Counted from the stretch's first letter, positions 1 through 7,386 are shown. The stretch is 11,658 bases of DNA from Clostridiales bacterium (GCA_021199135.1 JAJQIQ010000236.1:1-11658); one strand, 5' to 3'. Notes: generated from the sequence alone by a model not told the origin. Numbers and translations are program-made.

Positions 1-140
1 ACGCAAGCTCTGACGAGGAGTTCGACTCGATCGTCGCGGAGATGACCAGCGACGCGATCGCATACGGCTATGACGAGTGCGTCGAGTGGGCGGTCGAGCA
101 GGCAGCTGAGCGCTGGGAATACGAGCAGTCTATGGAATAA
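1..140 (+). CDS. Extracellular solute-binding lipoprotein, 3' end only (paralogue of the next gene)
   Basis: Only the last 45 codons are in the window; the frame opens at base 3 and ends in TAA at 138-140. The peptide (for example FDSIVAEM, AYGYDECVEWA, AAERWEYEQ) matches the C-terminus of the complete solute-binding protein that follows at 32 of 45 residues with no gap. It is therefore the end of a tandem paralogue, and the assignment rests entirely on that match. By family, the protein would be a membrane-anchored lipoprotein that delivers a sugar or oligosaccharide to an ABC permease. The gene is followed by an AT-rich stretch and a hairpin, then by the second copy in the same orientation. 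The permease genes are probably further upstream, which is inference. Confidence 0.85.
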   Translation, partial: ASSDEEFDSIVAEMTSDAIAYGYDECVEWAVEQAAERWEYEQSME

Positions 141-152
141 AGACTTAGAACA

Positions 153-175
153 GAATTATTAAAACAAGATTTAAT
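153..175 (+). repeat. 3'-flank direct repeat, copy 1
   Basis: This AT-rich 23-base block (GAATTATTAAAAC, two variable bases, GATTTAAT) recurs at 2043-2065 at nearly the same distance after the stop codon of the paralogous gene. The two blocks differ only at the two middle bases. It shows that the duplication unit included 3' non-coding DNA. No function is evident. Confidence 0.75.
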
Positions 176-179
176 TAAC

Positions 180-227
180 ATGCCTCGGGTGTCGTGACAT
201 AAGCTACGATGCCCGTGGCATTGTTTT
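180..227 (+). terminator. Intergenic hairpin between the paired solute-binding genes (terminator/attenuator-like)
   Basis: An imperfect stem pairs 180-184 with 217-221 and 186-189 with 212-215, with a T-T mismatch at 185/216. It continues through two G-U pairs and TCGT (192-195) against ACGA (206-209), leaving a 10-base loop. A short T-rich tail (TTGTTTT) follows at 221-227. The form is that of a weak Rho-independent terminator, but the next ribosome binding site begins only four bases later. It may act as a partial terminator or as a 3' stabiliser of the upstream message; the sequence does not decide this. Confidence 0.55.
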
Positions 228-240
228 AAAAGGAGAAAAA

Positions 241-2031
241 ATGAAAAAACTGACAGGAAAAATCATTTCCGTCGCCCTCGTGGCGGCGCTCCTTGCGGGG
301 TGCGCGGGCTGCGGGAGCACGGGGGGCAGTTCGGACAGCAGCGATTCAAGCAGCAGCGCCGGCTCATCGTCGTCGACCGCCAGCACCGAGAGCGGCGAGG
401 CCGCAAGCGCGGTGGACTTCGACAGCGACCCGGTGACGCTCACGGTCTTCAGCGAGCTCGCGAACTACTCCGGCGAGCAGCTCGGATGGAGCGCGAAGAT
501 CCTTAAGGACAAGTTCAACGTCATCTTAAACATCATCCCGGAGCAGTCCGGCGTCTATGAGACGCGAATGGAGTCCGGGGACCTCGGCGACATCGTCATA
601 TGGGGCAGCGACGGCGAGAACTACACGAACGCGCTCAAGGCGGGCCTGCTCTACGACTGGAACGCCGACAACCTTCTCTCCGACTACGGCTCATACATCG
701 AGGAGAACATGTCGCACGCGCTCGAGAAGAACTCCGAGCTGACGTACACGGCCACCGACGGCGAGTCCGACGCGGTGTACGGATTCGGCCACAACGTCGC
801 GACGTCCAGCGAGGACCATCAGGCTTTCCTCTACACCTGGGACATCCGCTGGGACCTCTACGAGCAGCTCGGCTATCCTGAGGTCAACGACCTCGACGAC
901 CTCGTCGACGTGCTCGCGCAGATGAAGGAGATCTGCCCGACCGACGAGAACGGCAACGCGACATACGGCGCGTCCATCTGGCCCGACTGGGACGGCAGCA
1001 TGGTCATGTACGTCAAGGCCCTCGCGACCGCGTACTACGGCTATGACGAGTTCGACATCGGCCTCTACGACCCGGACACCGGCGACTTCCACGACGCCCT
1101 CGAGGAGGACGGCCCGTACCTGACGTGCCTGAAGTTCTTCAACAAGCTCCATCAGATGGACCTTCTCGACCCGAACTCGATGACCCAGACCTACGACGAG
1201 ATGTACGAGAAGCTCCAGGCGGGCGGCGTGTTCTGGTCAATCTTTGACTACGCCGGCAGCGCGGGCTTCAACACCGACACCCACATCGCGATGGACGAGT
1301 ACATGTGCTCGCTCGTCCCGAACGACGCGTGCCCGATCGTCTACGGCCTCAACGTCCTCGGCGGCAACCGCATCTGGTCCATCGGCGCGAACACTGAGTA
1401 CCCGGAGCTGTGCATGGAGATCATCAACTGGTTCTGCACGCCGGAGGGATTCATGACCTACCTCTACGGCCCGGAGGACCTCTGCTGGTACTATGACGAC
1501 GACGGCTACTCATGCCTGACCGACTTCGGCCTCACCTGCCACAACGACCGCTCGACCCCGATGGACGCCGAGTGGGGCGGCAGCACCTTCAACGACGGCT
1601 GCTTCCAGTTCAACAACACGACCTGGAGTGAGGACGCGATAAACCTCGATTCGCCGGTGGGCGAGAAGTACAGCTGCGACTACTGGAAGAGCATGCAGAG
1701 CGACGCTTGCTGCGACACCGAGCAGGATTGGCGCGACTACTTCAACGTCAGCTCCGTGAATGAGTACATGGAGACCACGAATTACAAGGTTATGCCGGGA
1801 TCCTTCACGCTGGCCACGAAGGACGACGACTTCAAGACCGTGTTCAACGCGGTCACGGACATCATCGTCACCGACAGCTGGCGCGCAATCTATGCCGACT
1901 CCGACGCCGAGTATGATTCTATCGTCGCCGAGATGATCTCCGACGCGAACTCATACGGCTATGCGGACTGCGTGGAGTGGGCAATTGAGCAGGCTGCCGA
2001 GTGCTACGAGTACGAGCAGACGATAGAATAA
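241..2031 (+). CDS. Extracellular solute-binding lipoprotein of a carbohydrate ABC transporter
   Basis: This 596-residue protein has a lipoprotein signal peptide: basic MKK start, a hydrophobic stretch at about 8-19, and lipobox LLAGC with Cys21 as the lipid-modified residue. A Ser/Gly-rich tether follows to about residue 55. The mature part, from VTLTVFSELANYSG on, has the look of family-1 sugar-binding proteins of the LplA/YtcQ type, which are large (about 500-600 residues) and pass saccharides to two permeases. The Asp/Glu-, Tyr- and Trp-rich composition fits a saccharide-binding exoprotein. The ligand cannot be deduced. The ATG is supported by AGGAG at 231-235. It is the second of a tandem pair and is followed by a DUF624 gene, as in many Firmicute oligosaccharide loci. 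No permease or ATPase gene is in the window. The mature protein has 15 cysteines beyond Cys21 and Cys24, which is unusual. Confidence 0.9.
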   Translation: MKKLTGKIISVALVAALLAGCAGCGSTGGSSDSSDSSSSAGSSSSTASTESGEAASAVDFDSDPVTLTVFSELANYSGEQLGWSAKILKDKFNVILNIIPEQSGVYETRMESGDLGDIVIWGSDGENYTNALKAGLLYDWNADNLLSDYGSYIEENMSHALEKNSELTYTATDGESDAVYGFGHNVATSSEDHQAFLYTWDIRWDLYEQLGYPEVNDLDDLVDVLAQMKEICPTDENGNATYGASIWPDWDGSMVMYVKALATAYYGYDEFDIGLYDPDTGDFHDALEEDGPYLTCLKFFNKLHQMDLLDPNSMTQTYDEMYEKLQAGGVFWSIFDYAGSAGFNTDTHIAMDEYMCSLVPNDACPIVYGLNVLGGNRIWSIGANTEYPELCMEIINWFCTPEGFMTYLYGPEDLCWYYDDDGYSCLTDFGLTCHNDRSTPMDAEWGGSTFNDGCFQFNNTTWSEDAINLDSPVGEKYSCDYWKSMQSDACCDTEQDWRDYFNVSSVNEYMETTNYKVMPGSFTLATKDDDFKTVFNAVTDIIVTDSWRAIYADSDAEYDSIVAEMISDANSYGYADCVEWAIEQAAECYEYEQTIE

Positions 2032-2042
2032 GGCTTAGGCTC

Positions 2043-2065
2043 GAATTATTAAAACTGGATTTAAT
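2043..2065 (+). repeat. 3'-flank direct repeat, copy 2
   Basis: This is the second copy of the AT-rich block at 153-175, placed just after the second solute-binding gene. The spacing between the two blocks (1890 bases) is within one base of the spacing between the two stop codons (1891). Confidence 0.75.
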
Positions 2066-2074
2066 ATTTAGCAA

Positions 2075-2108
2075 AACGGACACCAAGACTTGAGTTTTGG
2101 TGTCCGTT
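2075..2108 (+). terminator. Perfect 12-bp hairpin after the second solute-binding gene
   Basis: The arms AACGGACACCAA (2075-2086) and TTGGTGTCCGTT (2097-2108) are exact complements around a 10-base loop, so the stem is strong. The bases that follow (GTGTTATG) are not a U-tract, so efficient intrinsic termination is doubtful. It may act as a 3' end stabiliser or partial terminator that keeps binding-protein message above the level of the downstream gene. It interleaves with a promoter for the next gene. Confidence 0.65.
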
Positions 2109-2118
2109 GTGTTATGAT
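2090..2118 (+). promoter_or_regulatory. Predicted promoter of the DUF624 gene, overlapping the hairpin
   Basis: The -35 TTGAGT lies at 2090-2095 in the hairpin loop. A 17-base spacer contains the hairpin's right arm. The -10 TATGAT lies at 2113-2118, preceded by the TGn extended element at 2110-2112. The start point would be near 2125, leaving a leader of about 29 bases before the DUF624 start. Recognised by consensus only. Confidence 0.55.
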
Positions 2119-2153
2119 TAAAAATATTTTAAAGAGAGAAAGGAAAAGTTTTG

Positions 2154-2864
2154 ATGGGATTTTTCAGCGTGGACGGGGGGCTGTACAAGTTTTTCACGAC
2201 CTTGTGGTCCCTCATAAAAATAAATTTCCTCTGGCTGGTCTTCTCCATCCCCATCGTGACGCTGGGCGGGGCGACGATCGCCGCGTTCGACGTGACCATG
2301 AAGATGTCCGATGAGCACGAGGGCTATGTCTCGCACCAGTTCGTCCGGTCGTTTAAGAAAAATTTTAAGAACGGGATTCCTTTTGGCATCATAATGCTCG
2401 TCTGCATATATTTGATCTGGCTGACTTTCTCGCTCTTCAACCAGCTGGAGGACAGCCCGATTGCCCTCCTGATCGCGGGAATGGTCATGCTGTTCGTGTT
2501 CCTCTTGGCATTCATCTACGCCTACCCGCTGCAGGCGCGCTACTACAACACGACGTTCCGCACGCTGAAGACATCGGTCGACATCTCGGTGCGCTACTTC
2601 CTGCGGACGCTGCTCCTCATCTTCGTATGTTTTCTGGAGCTCGTCGTGATCATGTGGAACAACTTGACGATGACGATAGGGCTCATAATAGGCCCGGTCT
2701 GCATCATGTACACGATAAGCGCCTTCGCGGTGCGCTTCTTCCGCGAGATCGAGCGCGACCAGCCCGGCTCCGTGCAGCGGGCGGAGGAACCCGAGGCCGA
2801 CGAAGACGAGGAGACGGCGGAGACTGCCGATGAGGTTGAGGAGTCCGGGGGAGAGGACGCATAA
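2154..2864 (+). CDS. YesL-family (DUF624) integral membrane protein
   Basis: This 236-residue membrane protein belongs to the YesL/DUF624 family. The N-terminus MGFFSVDGGLYKF, the segment WLVFSIPIVTLGGATIAAF and the loop EGYVSHQFVRSFKKNFK are the family's hallmarks. Hydrophobic segments lie at about 20-42, 74-95, 101-123, 150-168 and 170-190. The last 30 or so residues are a strongly acidic, probably disordered cytoplasmic tail. The family has no settled biochemical function; it usually sits beside sugar ABC transporters and YesMN-type two-component genes, as here. ATG 2154 is preferred to the in-frame TTG at 2151 because AAAGGA (2139-2144) is spaced well for it. The gene follows two solute-binding genes and probably has its own promoter. 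A hairpin terminator comes after it. Confidence 0.85.
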   Translation: MGFFSVDGGLYKFFTTLWSLIKINFLWLVFSIPIVTLGGATIAAFDVTMKMSDEHEGYVSHQFVRSFKKNFKNGIPFGIIMLVCIYLIWLTFSLFNQLEDSPIALLIAGMVMLFVFLLAFIYAYPLQARYYNTTFRTLKTSVDISVRYFLRTLLLIFVCFLELVVIMWNNLTMTIGLIIGPVCIMYTISAFAVRFFREIERDQPGSVQRAEEPEADEDEETAETADEVEESGGEDA

Positions 2865-2900
2865 GCCCACGAGGGCATGAAATTAAGCCTAGATTTAATA

Positions 2901-2942
2901 AAACGCCACACCTTGCAGCAAAGCTGGGCGTGGCGATTTTTT
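2901..2942. terminator. Bidirectional intrinsic terminator between convergent genes
   Basis: CGCCAC (2904-2909) pairs with GTGGCG (2930-2935). The stem continues past an A/C mismatch with CC/GG. On the + strand it is followed by six Ts (2937-2942), a good terminator for the DUF624 gene. On the - strand the stem is followed by TTTTATTA (complement of bases just before 2904), so it can also end the convergent response-regulator transcript. Confidence 0.85.
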
Positions 2943-2960
2943 GCGCTTTTGTCCGTGGCT

Positions 2961-4535
2961 TCACGCCCCAATTTCCGCCTGCCGCCGGAACTCGGCGGGG
3001 CTCATCTGGACATATTTCTTGAACTTCTTGTGGAAGTACTCCACGTTCTTGTAGCCGACCTGCTCGGCGATCTCGTAGACCTTGAGGTTGTTCTCGAGCA
3101 GGAGCTGCTTCGACTGCTCGATGCGCTTGTGGTCGATGTATGAGTTGAAGCTCTCTCCGACCGCCTTGTTGAAAATCTTGCCGAGGTAGGCGCTGTTGTA
3201 GCCGAAGAGCGGCGCGATGGTCTCGAGCTTGATGTTGTGCCTGAAGTTGTGGTCGATGTAGAAGAGCACGTCGTCGAGGATCGTGTCGCGGGACGGGTTG
3301 CCGGTCGCGTTCATGATCATCTCGAACTGCTCCGAGAGGAATCGGATGATCTCGTACAGGTAGTTCTGCGTGTTTATGAAATCGATCACCGCCGAATTCT
3401 TCGAGAACGGTATCTCCGCGGAGGCGTAGTTCTGGTTTATCTGCTCGCGGATGTGCAGGTACAGGTCCGTCAGGAACAGCTTGATCTCGTTTATGCCGTC
3501 GGAGACGCAGGAAAGCGTGTCCTCAAGCTCCGACAGGGCCTGCGCGACCATGCGGCGGTTGAAGGACTGGATGTAGCCGACAAAATTTGTCGCATATTTC
3601 AGGAGAAGCTCCTCGCCCAGCGGCGTGACGCCCCCGTCGGCGGTGCCGCACTGGATCTCAGGGAGCTCGCCGAATCCCAGCGTGTGCTGCCCCTGGGCGC
3701 AGAAAAAGCGGCGGTCGAGGAGCGAGGTCGCGTCAGCATAGGACAGATGGATGTCGCCGAGCGAGTCCACCGGCCTTCCGTATGCCAAAAACAGTGAGTC
3801 CATCGGGCTTCCGCCCTGCGGGGGCTGCTTCTCGAAATGCTCCAGGAAGTCGTTAAGCTTGCGCAGGCCATACGGGCCTTTGAGCAGGACGACGTCGCGC
3901 CCGTCGGCAGTCACGCGCTCAAACGTGCTGTTGTCACGGTTCGTGACGCGCAGAAGCTCTGCGAACGGATATGGCGCGGCGGCCTCGTGCTGGTTGAAGT
4001 CCTCGCAGATGACCACCTGGTATGAGTCAGCGTCAAGGCGCAGGTCGGACGCGGTCTCAGTGGAGACCGGCGAGGTCTGCGTGTCGGTCAGAAGCTCATA
4101 GAGGATCACCGTCTTCGCCTTGTCCCTCAGGGACTTCAGGTCAGTGGACTGCTGCTTTTCCTTCTCCAGCATGTCGCGGACCTCGCACACGGCGCTGTAG
4201 AGCTCGTCCTCGTCGAGCGGCTTCGTGAGGTAGAAGTTTACGCCGTTCTTTATCGCCTCCTGCGCGTACTTGAAGCTCGAGTATCCGCTCAGGATGATGA
4301 ATTTCCCGTTAAAGCCCTCCTCCCTGGCGCGGCTTATGACATCGAGGCCGTGGAGCCTCGGCATGGAGAGGTCGATGAGCACCAGGCTCGGGGCAAGCTC
4401 AAGGATCCGCCTCAGCGCGTCCTCGCCGTTGTCCGCCTCGCCGCAGATGTCAAAGCCCAGGGCTTTCCAATCGATTATGAATTTAAGGCCTTTCCGGATC
4501 GTGGCCTCGTCCTCCGCGAAAAACACAGTTTCCAT
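2961..4535 (-). CDS. YesN-type response regulator: receiver domain plus AraC-family DNA-binding domain
   Basis: This 524-residue protein is the DNA-binding half of a two-component system. The receiver domain (about 1-122) has the acidic pair E8-D9, the phosphorylatable Asp55 in LVLIDLSMPR, Ser83 in ILSGYSS and Lys105 in LTKP, so it should be phosphorylation-competent. A middle region (about 130-415) of the kind found in YesN-like regulators has no motif I can name. The C-terminus (about 417-524) is an AraC domain with two helix-turn-helices, near LETIAPLFGY and YEIAEQVGY, and ends in the signature FKKYVQMSPAEFRR. Family knowledge links such regulators to YesM-like kinases and control of sugar transporters; the adjacent convergent transporter locus is the likely target (inference). 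No kinase gene is in the window. A GGAGGA site (4546-4551, read on -) is 10 bases before the ATG. The stop faces the shared terminator. Confidence 0.92.
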   Translation of the reverse strand: METVFFAEDEATIRKGLKFIIDWKALGFDICGEADNGEDALRRILELAPSLVLIDLSMPRLHGLDVISRAREEGFNGKFIILSGYSSFKYAQEAIKNGVNFYLTKPLDEDELYSAVCEVRDMLEKEKQQSTDLKSLRDKAKTVILYELLTDTQTSPVSTETASDLRLDADSYQVVICEDFNQHEAAAPYPFAELLRVTNRDNSTFERVTADGRDVVLLKGPYGLRKLNDFLEHFEKQPPQGGSPMDSLFLAYGRPVDSLGDIHLSYADATSLLDRRFFCAQGQHTLGFGELPEIQCGTADGGVTPLGEELLLKYATNFVGYIQSFNRRMVAQALSELEDTLSCVSDGINEIKLFLTDLYLHIREQINQNYASAEIPFSKNSAVIDFINTQNYLYEIIRFLSEQFEMIMNATGNPSRDTILDDVLFYIDHNFRHNIKLETIAPLFGYNSAYLGKIFNKAVGESFNSYIDHKRIEQSKQLLLENNLKVYEIAEQVGYKNVEYFHKKFKKYVQMSPAEFRRQAEIGA

Positions 4536-4567
4536 AGATTAAAAATCCTCCAAAATTGCTTAGACAT

Positions 4568-4593
4568 GAATTGTAGCACAAATCGTACAATTC
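4568..4593. promoter_or_regulatory. Operator-like inverted repeat over the response-regulator promoter
   Basis: GAATTGTA (4568-4575) and TACAATTC (4586-4593) form a perfect 8-bp dyad with a 10-base spacer. The 4568-4575 arm contains the -10 element of the minus-strand promoter, so a bound protein would block it. The binding protein is unknown; autoregulation by the AraC regulator or a separate repressor are both possible. Confidence 0.45.
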
Positions 4594-4598
4594 CGCAA
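4570..4598 (-). promoter_or_regulatory. Predicted promoter of the response-regulator gene
   Basis: Read on the minus strand, TTGCGG (4598-4593) and TACAAT (4575-4570) are separated by 17 bases. The -10 is five of six to consensus and the -35 is weak, which is compatible with an activated or regulated promoter. The start point would be near 4563, giving a short leader of about 27 bases that contains the GGAGGA ribosome binding site. Confidence 0.5.
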
Positions 4599-4636
4599 GT
4601 TTCTTAAAATAAATGAGCATCACTTTAATTTTTTGC

Positions 4637-4665
4637 TTGACAAAAGCCTGTAACATCTGTACGAT
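4637..4665 (+). promoter_or_regulatory. Predicted valS promoter
   Basis: A perfect -35 TTGACA (4637-4642) is followed after 17 bases by TACGAT (4660-4665), which is four of six to the -10 consensus. The start would be near 4672, giving a leader of only about 54 bases, too short for a T-box. The -10 lies inside TGTACGATT (4658-4666), whose exact reverse complement is found in the response-regulator promoter at 4581-4589. Confidence 0.55.
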
Positions 4666-4725
4666 TGAGTTAGTATTTTATAAAGGGTAAGTTTGCACAT
4701 TTTGAGGCATTAAGGGGATTGCATC

Positions 4726-7374
4726 ATGGCTAAGGAGCTTGGAAAGACTTACGATCCGAAGGACATCGAGGACCGCCTGTATAAGAAGTGGGAGGAAAAC
4801 GGCTATTTCCACGCTACCGTGGATAGGAGCAAGAAGCCGTTTACCATCGTCATGCCCCCGCCAAACATCACCGGGCAGCTCCACATGGGGCACGCCCTCG
4901 ACAACACGATGCAGGATATCTTGATTCGTTACAAGAGAATGCAGGGTTTTAATGCACTTTGGCAGCCGGGGACCGACCACGCCTCCATCGCGACCGAGGT
5001 CAAGGTCATCGAGTCCTTAAAGGAGCAGGGCATCGAAAAGGAGGACCTCGGCAGGGAGGGCTTCCTCAAAAAATGCTGGGAGTGGAGGGATGAGTATGGC
5101 GGTCGCATTGTGCGTCAGCTGCGCAAGCTCGGCTCGTCCGCGGACTGGGAGCGCGAGAGATTCACGATGGACGAGGGTTGCTCCCATGCGGTGACCGAGG
5201 TCTTTACGCGCCTGTACGACAAGGGCTGGATCTACAAGGGCAGCCGCATCGTGAACTGGTGCCCGGTCTGTCAGACGTCGATCTCCGACGCGGAGGTCAT
5301 CCACGAGGAGCAGGACGGCTTCTTCTGGCACATAAACTACCCCGTAGTCGGCGAGGAGGGGCGGTTCGTCGAGATCGCGACGACGCGCCCGGAGACGATG
5401 TTCGGCGACACGGCGGTCGCGGTGAACCCGAACGACGACCGCTATAAGGATATAATAGGAAAGACTTTGCTCCTCCCGACGACGGACCGGCAGATCCCGG
5501 TCATCGCCGACGAGTACGTGGACATGGAGTTCGGGACCGGCTGCGTCAAGATCACGCCGGCGCACGACCCGAACGACTTCGAGGTCGGCAAGCGTCATAA
5601 CTTGGAAGAGATCATCGTCATAAACGACGACGCGACGATGAACGAAAACGCCGGCAAGTATGCGGGGATGGATCGCTACGAGTGCCGCAAGGCCCTTGTC
5701 GCAGACCTCGATGCGATGGGGCTCCTCGTGAAAGTCGAGCCGCACACGCACAACGTCGGGACGCACGACAGGTGCCACGCGACGGTCGAGCCGATGGTAA
5801 AAATGCAGTGGTTCGTCCGGATGGACGAGATGATAAAGCCTGCGGTCGAGGCGATAAAAAACGGCGAGATAAAGCTTTTGCCGAAGCGCATGGAAAAGAC
5901 CTACTTCAACTGGACCGACAACATCCGCGACTGGTGCATATCGCGCCAGCTCTGGTGGGGGCACAGGATTCCGGCCTGGTACTGCGACGACTGCGGAGAG
6001 ATGACGGTCTCCGCCGAGGCGCCCACGGCCTGCCCGAAGTGCGGAGGGAGGCACCTGACGCAGGATCCGGATACGCTCGATACTTGGTTTTCGTCCGCGC
6101 TCTGGCCGTTCTCGACGCTCGGCTGGCCCCAAAGGACGCCGGAGCTTGACTACTTCTACCCGAACGACGTGCTCGTGACCGGCTACGACATCATATTCTT
6201 CTGGGTCATCAGGATGATATTCTCGGGATATGAGCAGATGGGGCAGCCGCCGTTTCACACGGTCCTCTTCCACGGGCTCGTCCGCGACTCCGAGGGCCGC
6301 AAGATGAGCAAGTCCCTCGGCAACGGCATCGACCCGCTCGAGGTCATCGACAAGTACGGCGCGGACGCATTGCGCCTCACGCTCATCACGGGCAACGCCC
6401 CCGGCAACGACATGCGCTTCTACTGGGAGCGTGTCGAGGCGTCGCGGAATTTCGCGAACAAGGTCTGGAACGCGTCGCGCTTCATCATGATGAACCTGGA
6501 CGGCGAGACCGTGAGCGAGCCTGCGCCTGAGCTGCTGCACGCTTCCGACCGCTGGATCCTCTCCAAGCTGAACACGCTCACCCGCGACGTGACCGAGAAC
6601 ATGGACAAGTTCGAGCTCGGGATCGCGGTGCAGAAGGTCTACGATTTCATCTGGGACGAGTTCTGTGACTGGTACATAGAGATGGCGAAGGTCAGGATCG
6701 CAAAGAAGGCCGAGGAGCCGGAGTCTGCGGGCGCGGCGTTCTGGACGCTTCAGACTGTGCTGGTCAATGCCTTAAAGCTCCTGCACCCCTATATGCCGTT
6801 CATCACCGAGGAGATATTCTGCACGTTGCAGGATGAGGAGGAGACGATAATGCTCTCCGAGTGGCCGCGGTGGCGCGACGACTGGAACTTCCCGGAGGAG
6901 GAGGCCGAGGTCGAGCGCTGCAAGGAACTCGTGCGCGGGGTGCGCGGCGTCAGAAATGACATGGACGTGCCGCCGTCGAAGAAGGCGAAGCTTTTCATCG
7001 TGTCGGCGGACGAGGGCGTGCGGGATACATTCTCGCGCAACGAGGAAATCTATGTGAACCTCGCCTACACCGCCGGAGTTTTCGTGCAGGCGGACAAGGC
7101 GGGCGTGGGAGATGACGCGGTCTCCGTGGTCCTCTCGGGTGCGGCGGCGTACATCCCGCTCGAGGACCTCGTAGATTTCGAGAAGGAGAGGCAGAGGCTC
7201 CTCGCCGAGCAGAAGCGGCTCGAGGGCGAGCTTGCGCGCTCGCGGGGGATGCTCTCAAACGAGAAGTTCCTTCAGAACGCGAAGCCCGAGAAGGTCGAGA
7301 GCGAGCGGGAGAAGCAAAAAAAATACGAGCAGATGATGGAGCAGGTGCAGGAGCACCTTGCCCGTTTAAAATAG
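4726..7374 (+). CDS. valS: Valine--tRNA ligase (valyl-tRNA synthetase)
   Basis: This cytoplasmic class I synthetase charges tRNA-Val with valine using ATP and edits mischarged threonine. At 882 residues it is the normal bacterial length. Visible signatures are PPPNITGQLHMGH (HIGH-type motif HMGH at 53-56), the CP1 editing-domain motif TTRPETMFGD (219-228), and KMSKS (526-530). A Cys4 zinc knuckle lies at C420/C423 and C436/C439, in a region where many bacterial ValRS carry zinc. FANKVWNASRFIMMN and the anticodon-binding region follow. The C-terminal segment from about residue 810 is the ValRS tRNA-binding coiled coil (FEKERQRLLAEQKRLEGEL). The start is fixed by AGGGG at 4713-4717, eight bases before the ATG. 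The gene is divergent from the response regulator. In many Firmicutes folC follows valS, but here a FapA-like gene does. No hairpin terminator follows, so some readthrough is possible. Confidence 0.98.
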   Translation: MAKELGKTYDPKDIEDRLYKKWEENGYFHATVDRSKKPFTIVMPPPNITGQLHMGHALDNTMQDILIRYKRMQGFNALWQPGTDHASIATEVKVIESLKEQGIEKEDLGREGFLKKCWEWRDEYGGRIVRQLRKLGSSADWERERFTMDEGCSHAVTEVFTRLYDKGWIYKGSRIVNWCPVCQTSISDAEVIHEEQDGFFWHINYPVVGEEGRFVEIATTRPETMFGDTAVAVNPNDDRYKDIIGKTLLLPTTDRQIPVIADEYVDMEFGTGCVKITPAHDPNDFEVGKRHNLEEIIVINDDATMNENAGKYAGMDRYECRKALVADLDAMGLLVKVEPHTHNVGTHDRCHATVEPMVKMQWFVRMDEMIKPAVEAIKNGEIKLLPKRMEKTYFNWTDNIRDWCISRQLWWGHRIPAWYCDDCGEMTVSAEAPTACPKCGGRHLTQDPDTLDTWFSSALWPFSTLGWPQRTPELDYFYPNDVLVTGYDIIFFWVIRMIFSGYEQMGQPPFHTVLFHGLVRDSEGRKMSKSLGNGIDPLEVIDKYGADALRLTLITGNAPGNDMRFYWERVEASRNFANKVWNASRFIMMNLDGETVSEPAPELLHASDRWILSKLNTLTRDVTENMDKFELGIAVQKVYDFIWDEFCDWYIEMAKVRIAKKAEEPESAGAAFWTLQTVLVNALKLLHPYMPFITEEIFCTLQDEEETIMLSEWPRWRDDWNFPEEEAEVERCKELVRGVRGVRNDMDVPPSKKAKLFIVSADEGVRDTFSRNEEIYVNLAYTAGVFVQADKAGVGDDAVSVVLSGAAAYIPLEDLVDFEKERQRLLAEQKRLEGELARSRGMLSNEKFLQNAKPEKVESEREKQKKYEQMMEQVQEHLARLK

Positions 7375-7386
7375 GTGTTAAAACGA

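Noticed and set aside
2151-2153. TTG start one codon before the DUF624 ATG
   Set aside because: Family members begin MGFF, and the ribosome site spacing suits ATG 2154.
2118-2870. Minus-strand open frame of 250 codons opposite the DUF624 gene
   Set aside because: It mirrors the DUF624 gene, runs across the DUF624 promoter and ribosome site, and its charged, His/Arg/Glu-rich product resembles no family.
2892-2904. AT-rich GATTTAATAAAAC after the DUF624 gene, resembling the 3'-flank repeats
   Set aside because: It shares only part of the block in a different order and could arise from AT-rich composition; not enough for a third copy.
5017-6540. Open frame of 507 codons on the minus strand inside valS
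   Set aside because: It lies wholly opposite the well-supported valS frame, has Arg/Val/Asp-rich low-information composition typical of reversed GC-rich codons, and no recognisable domain.
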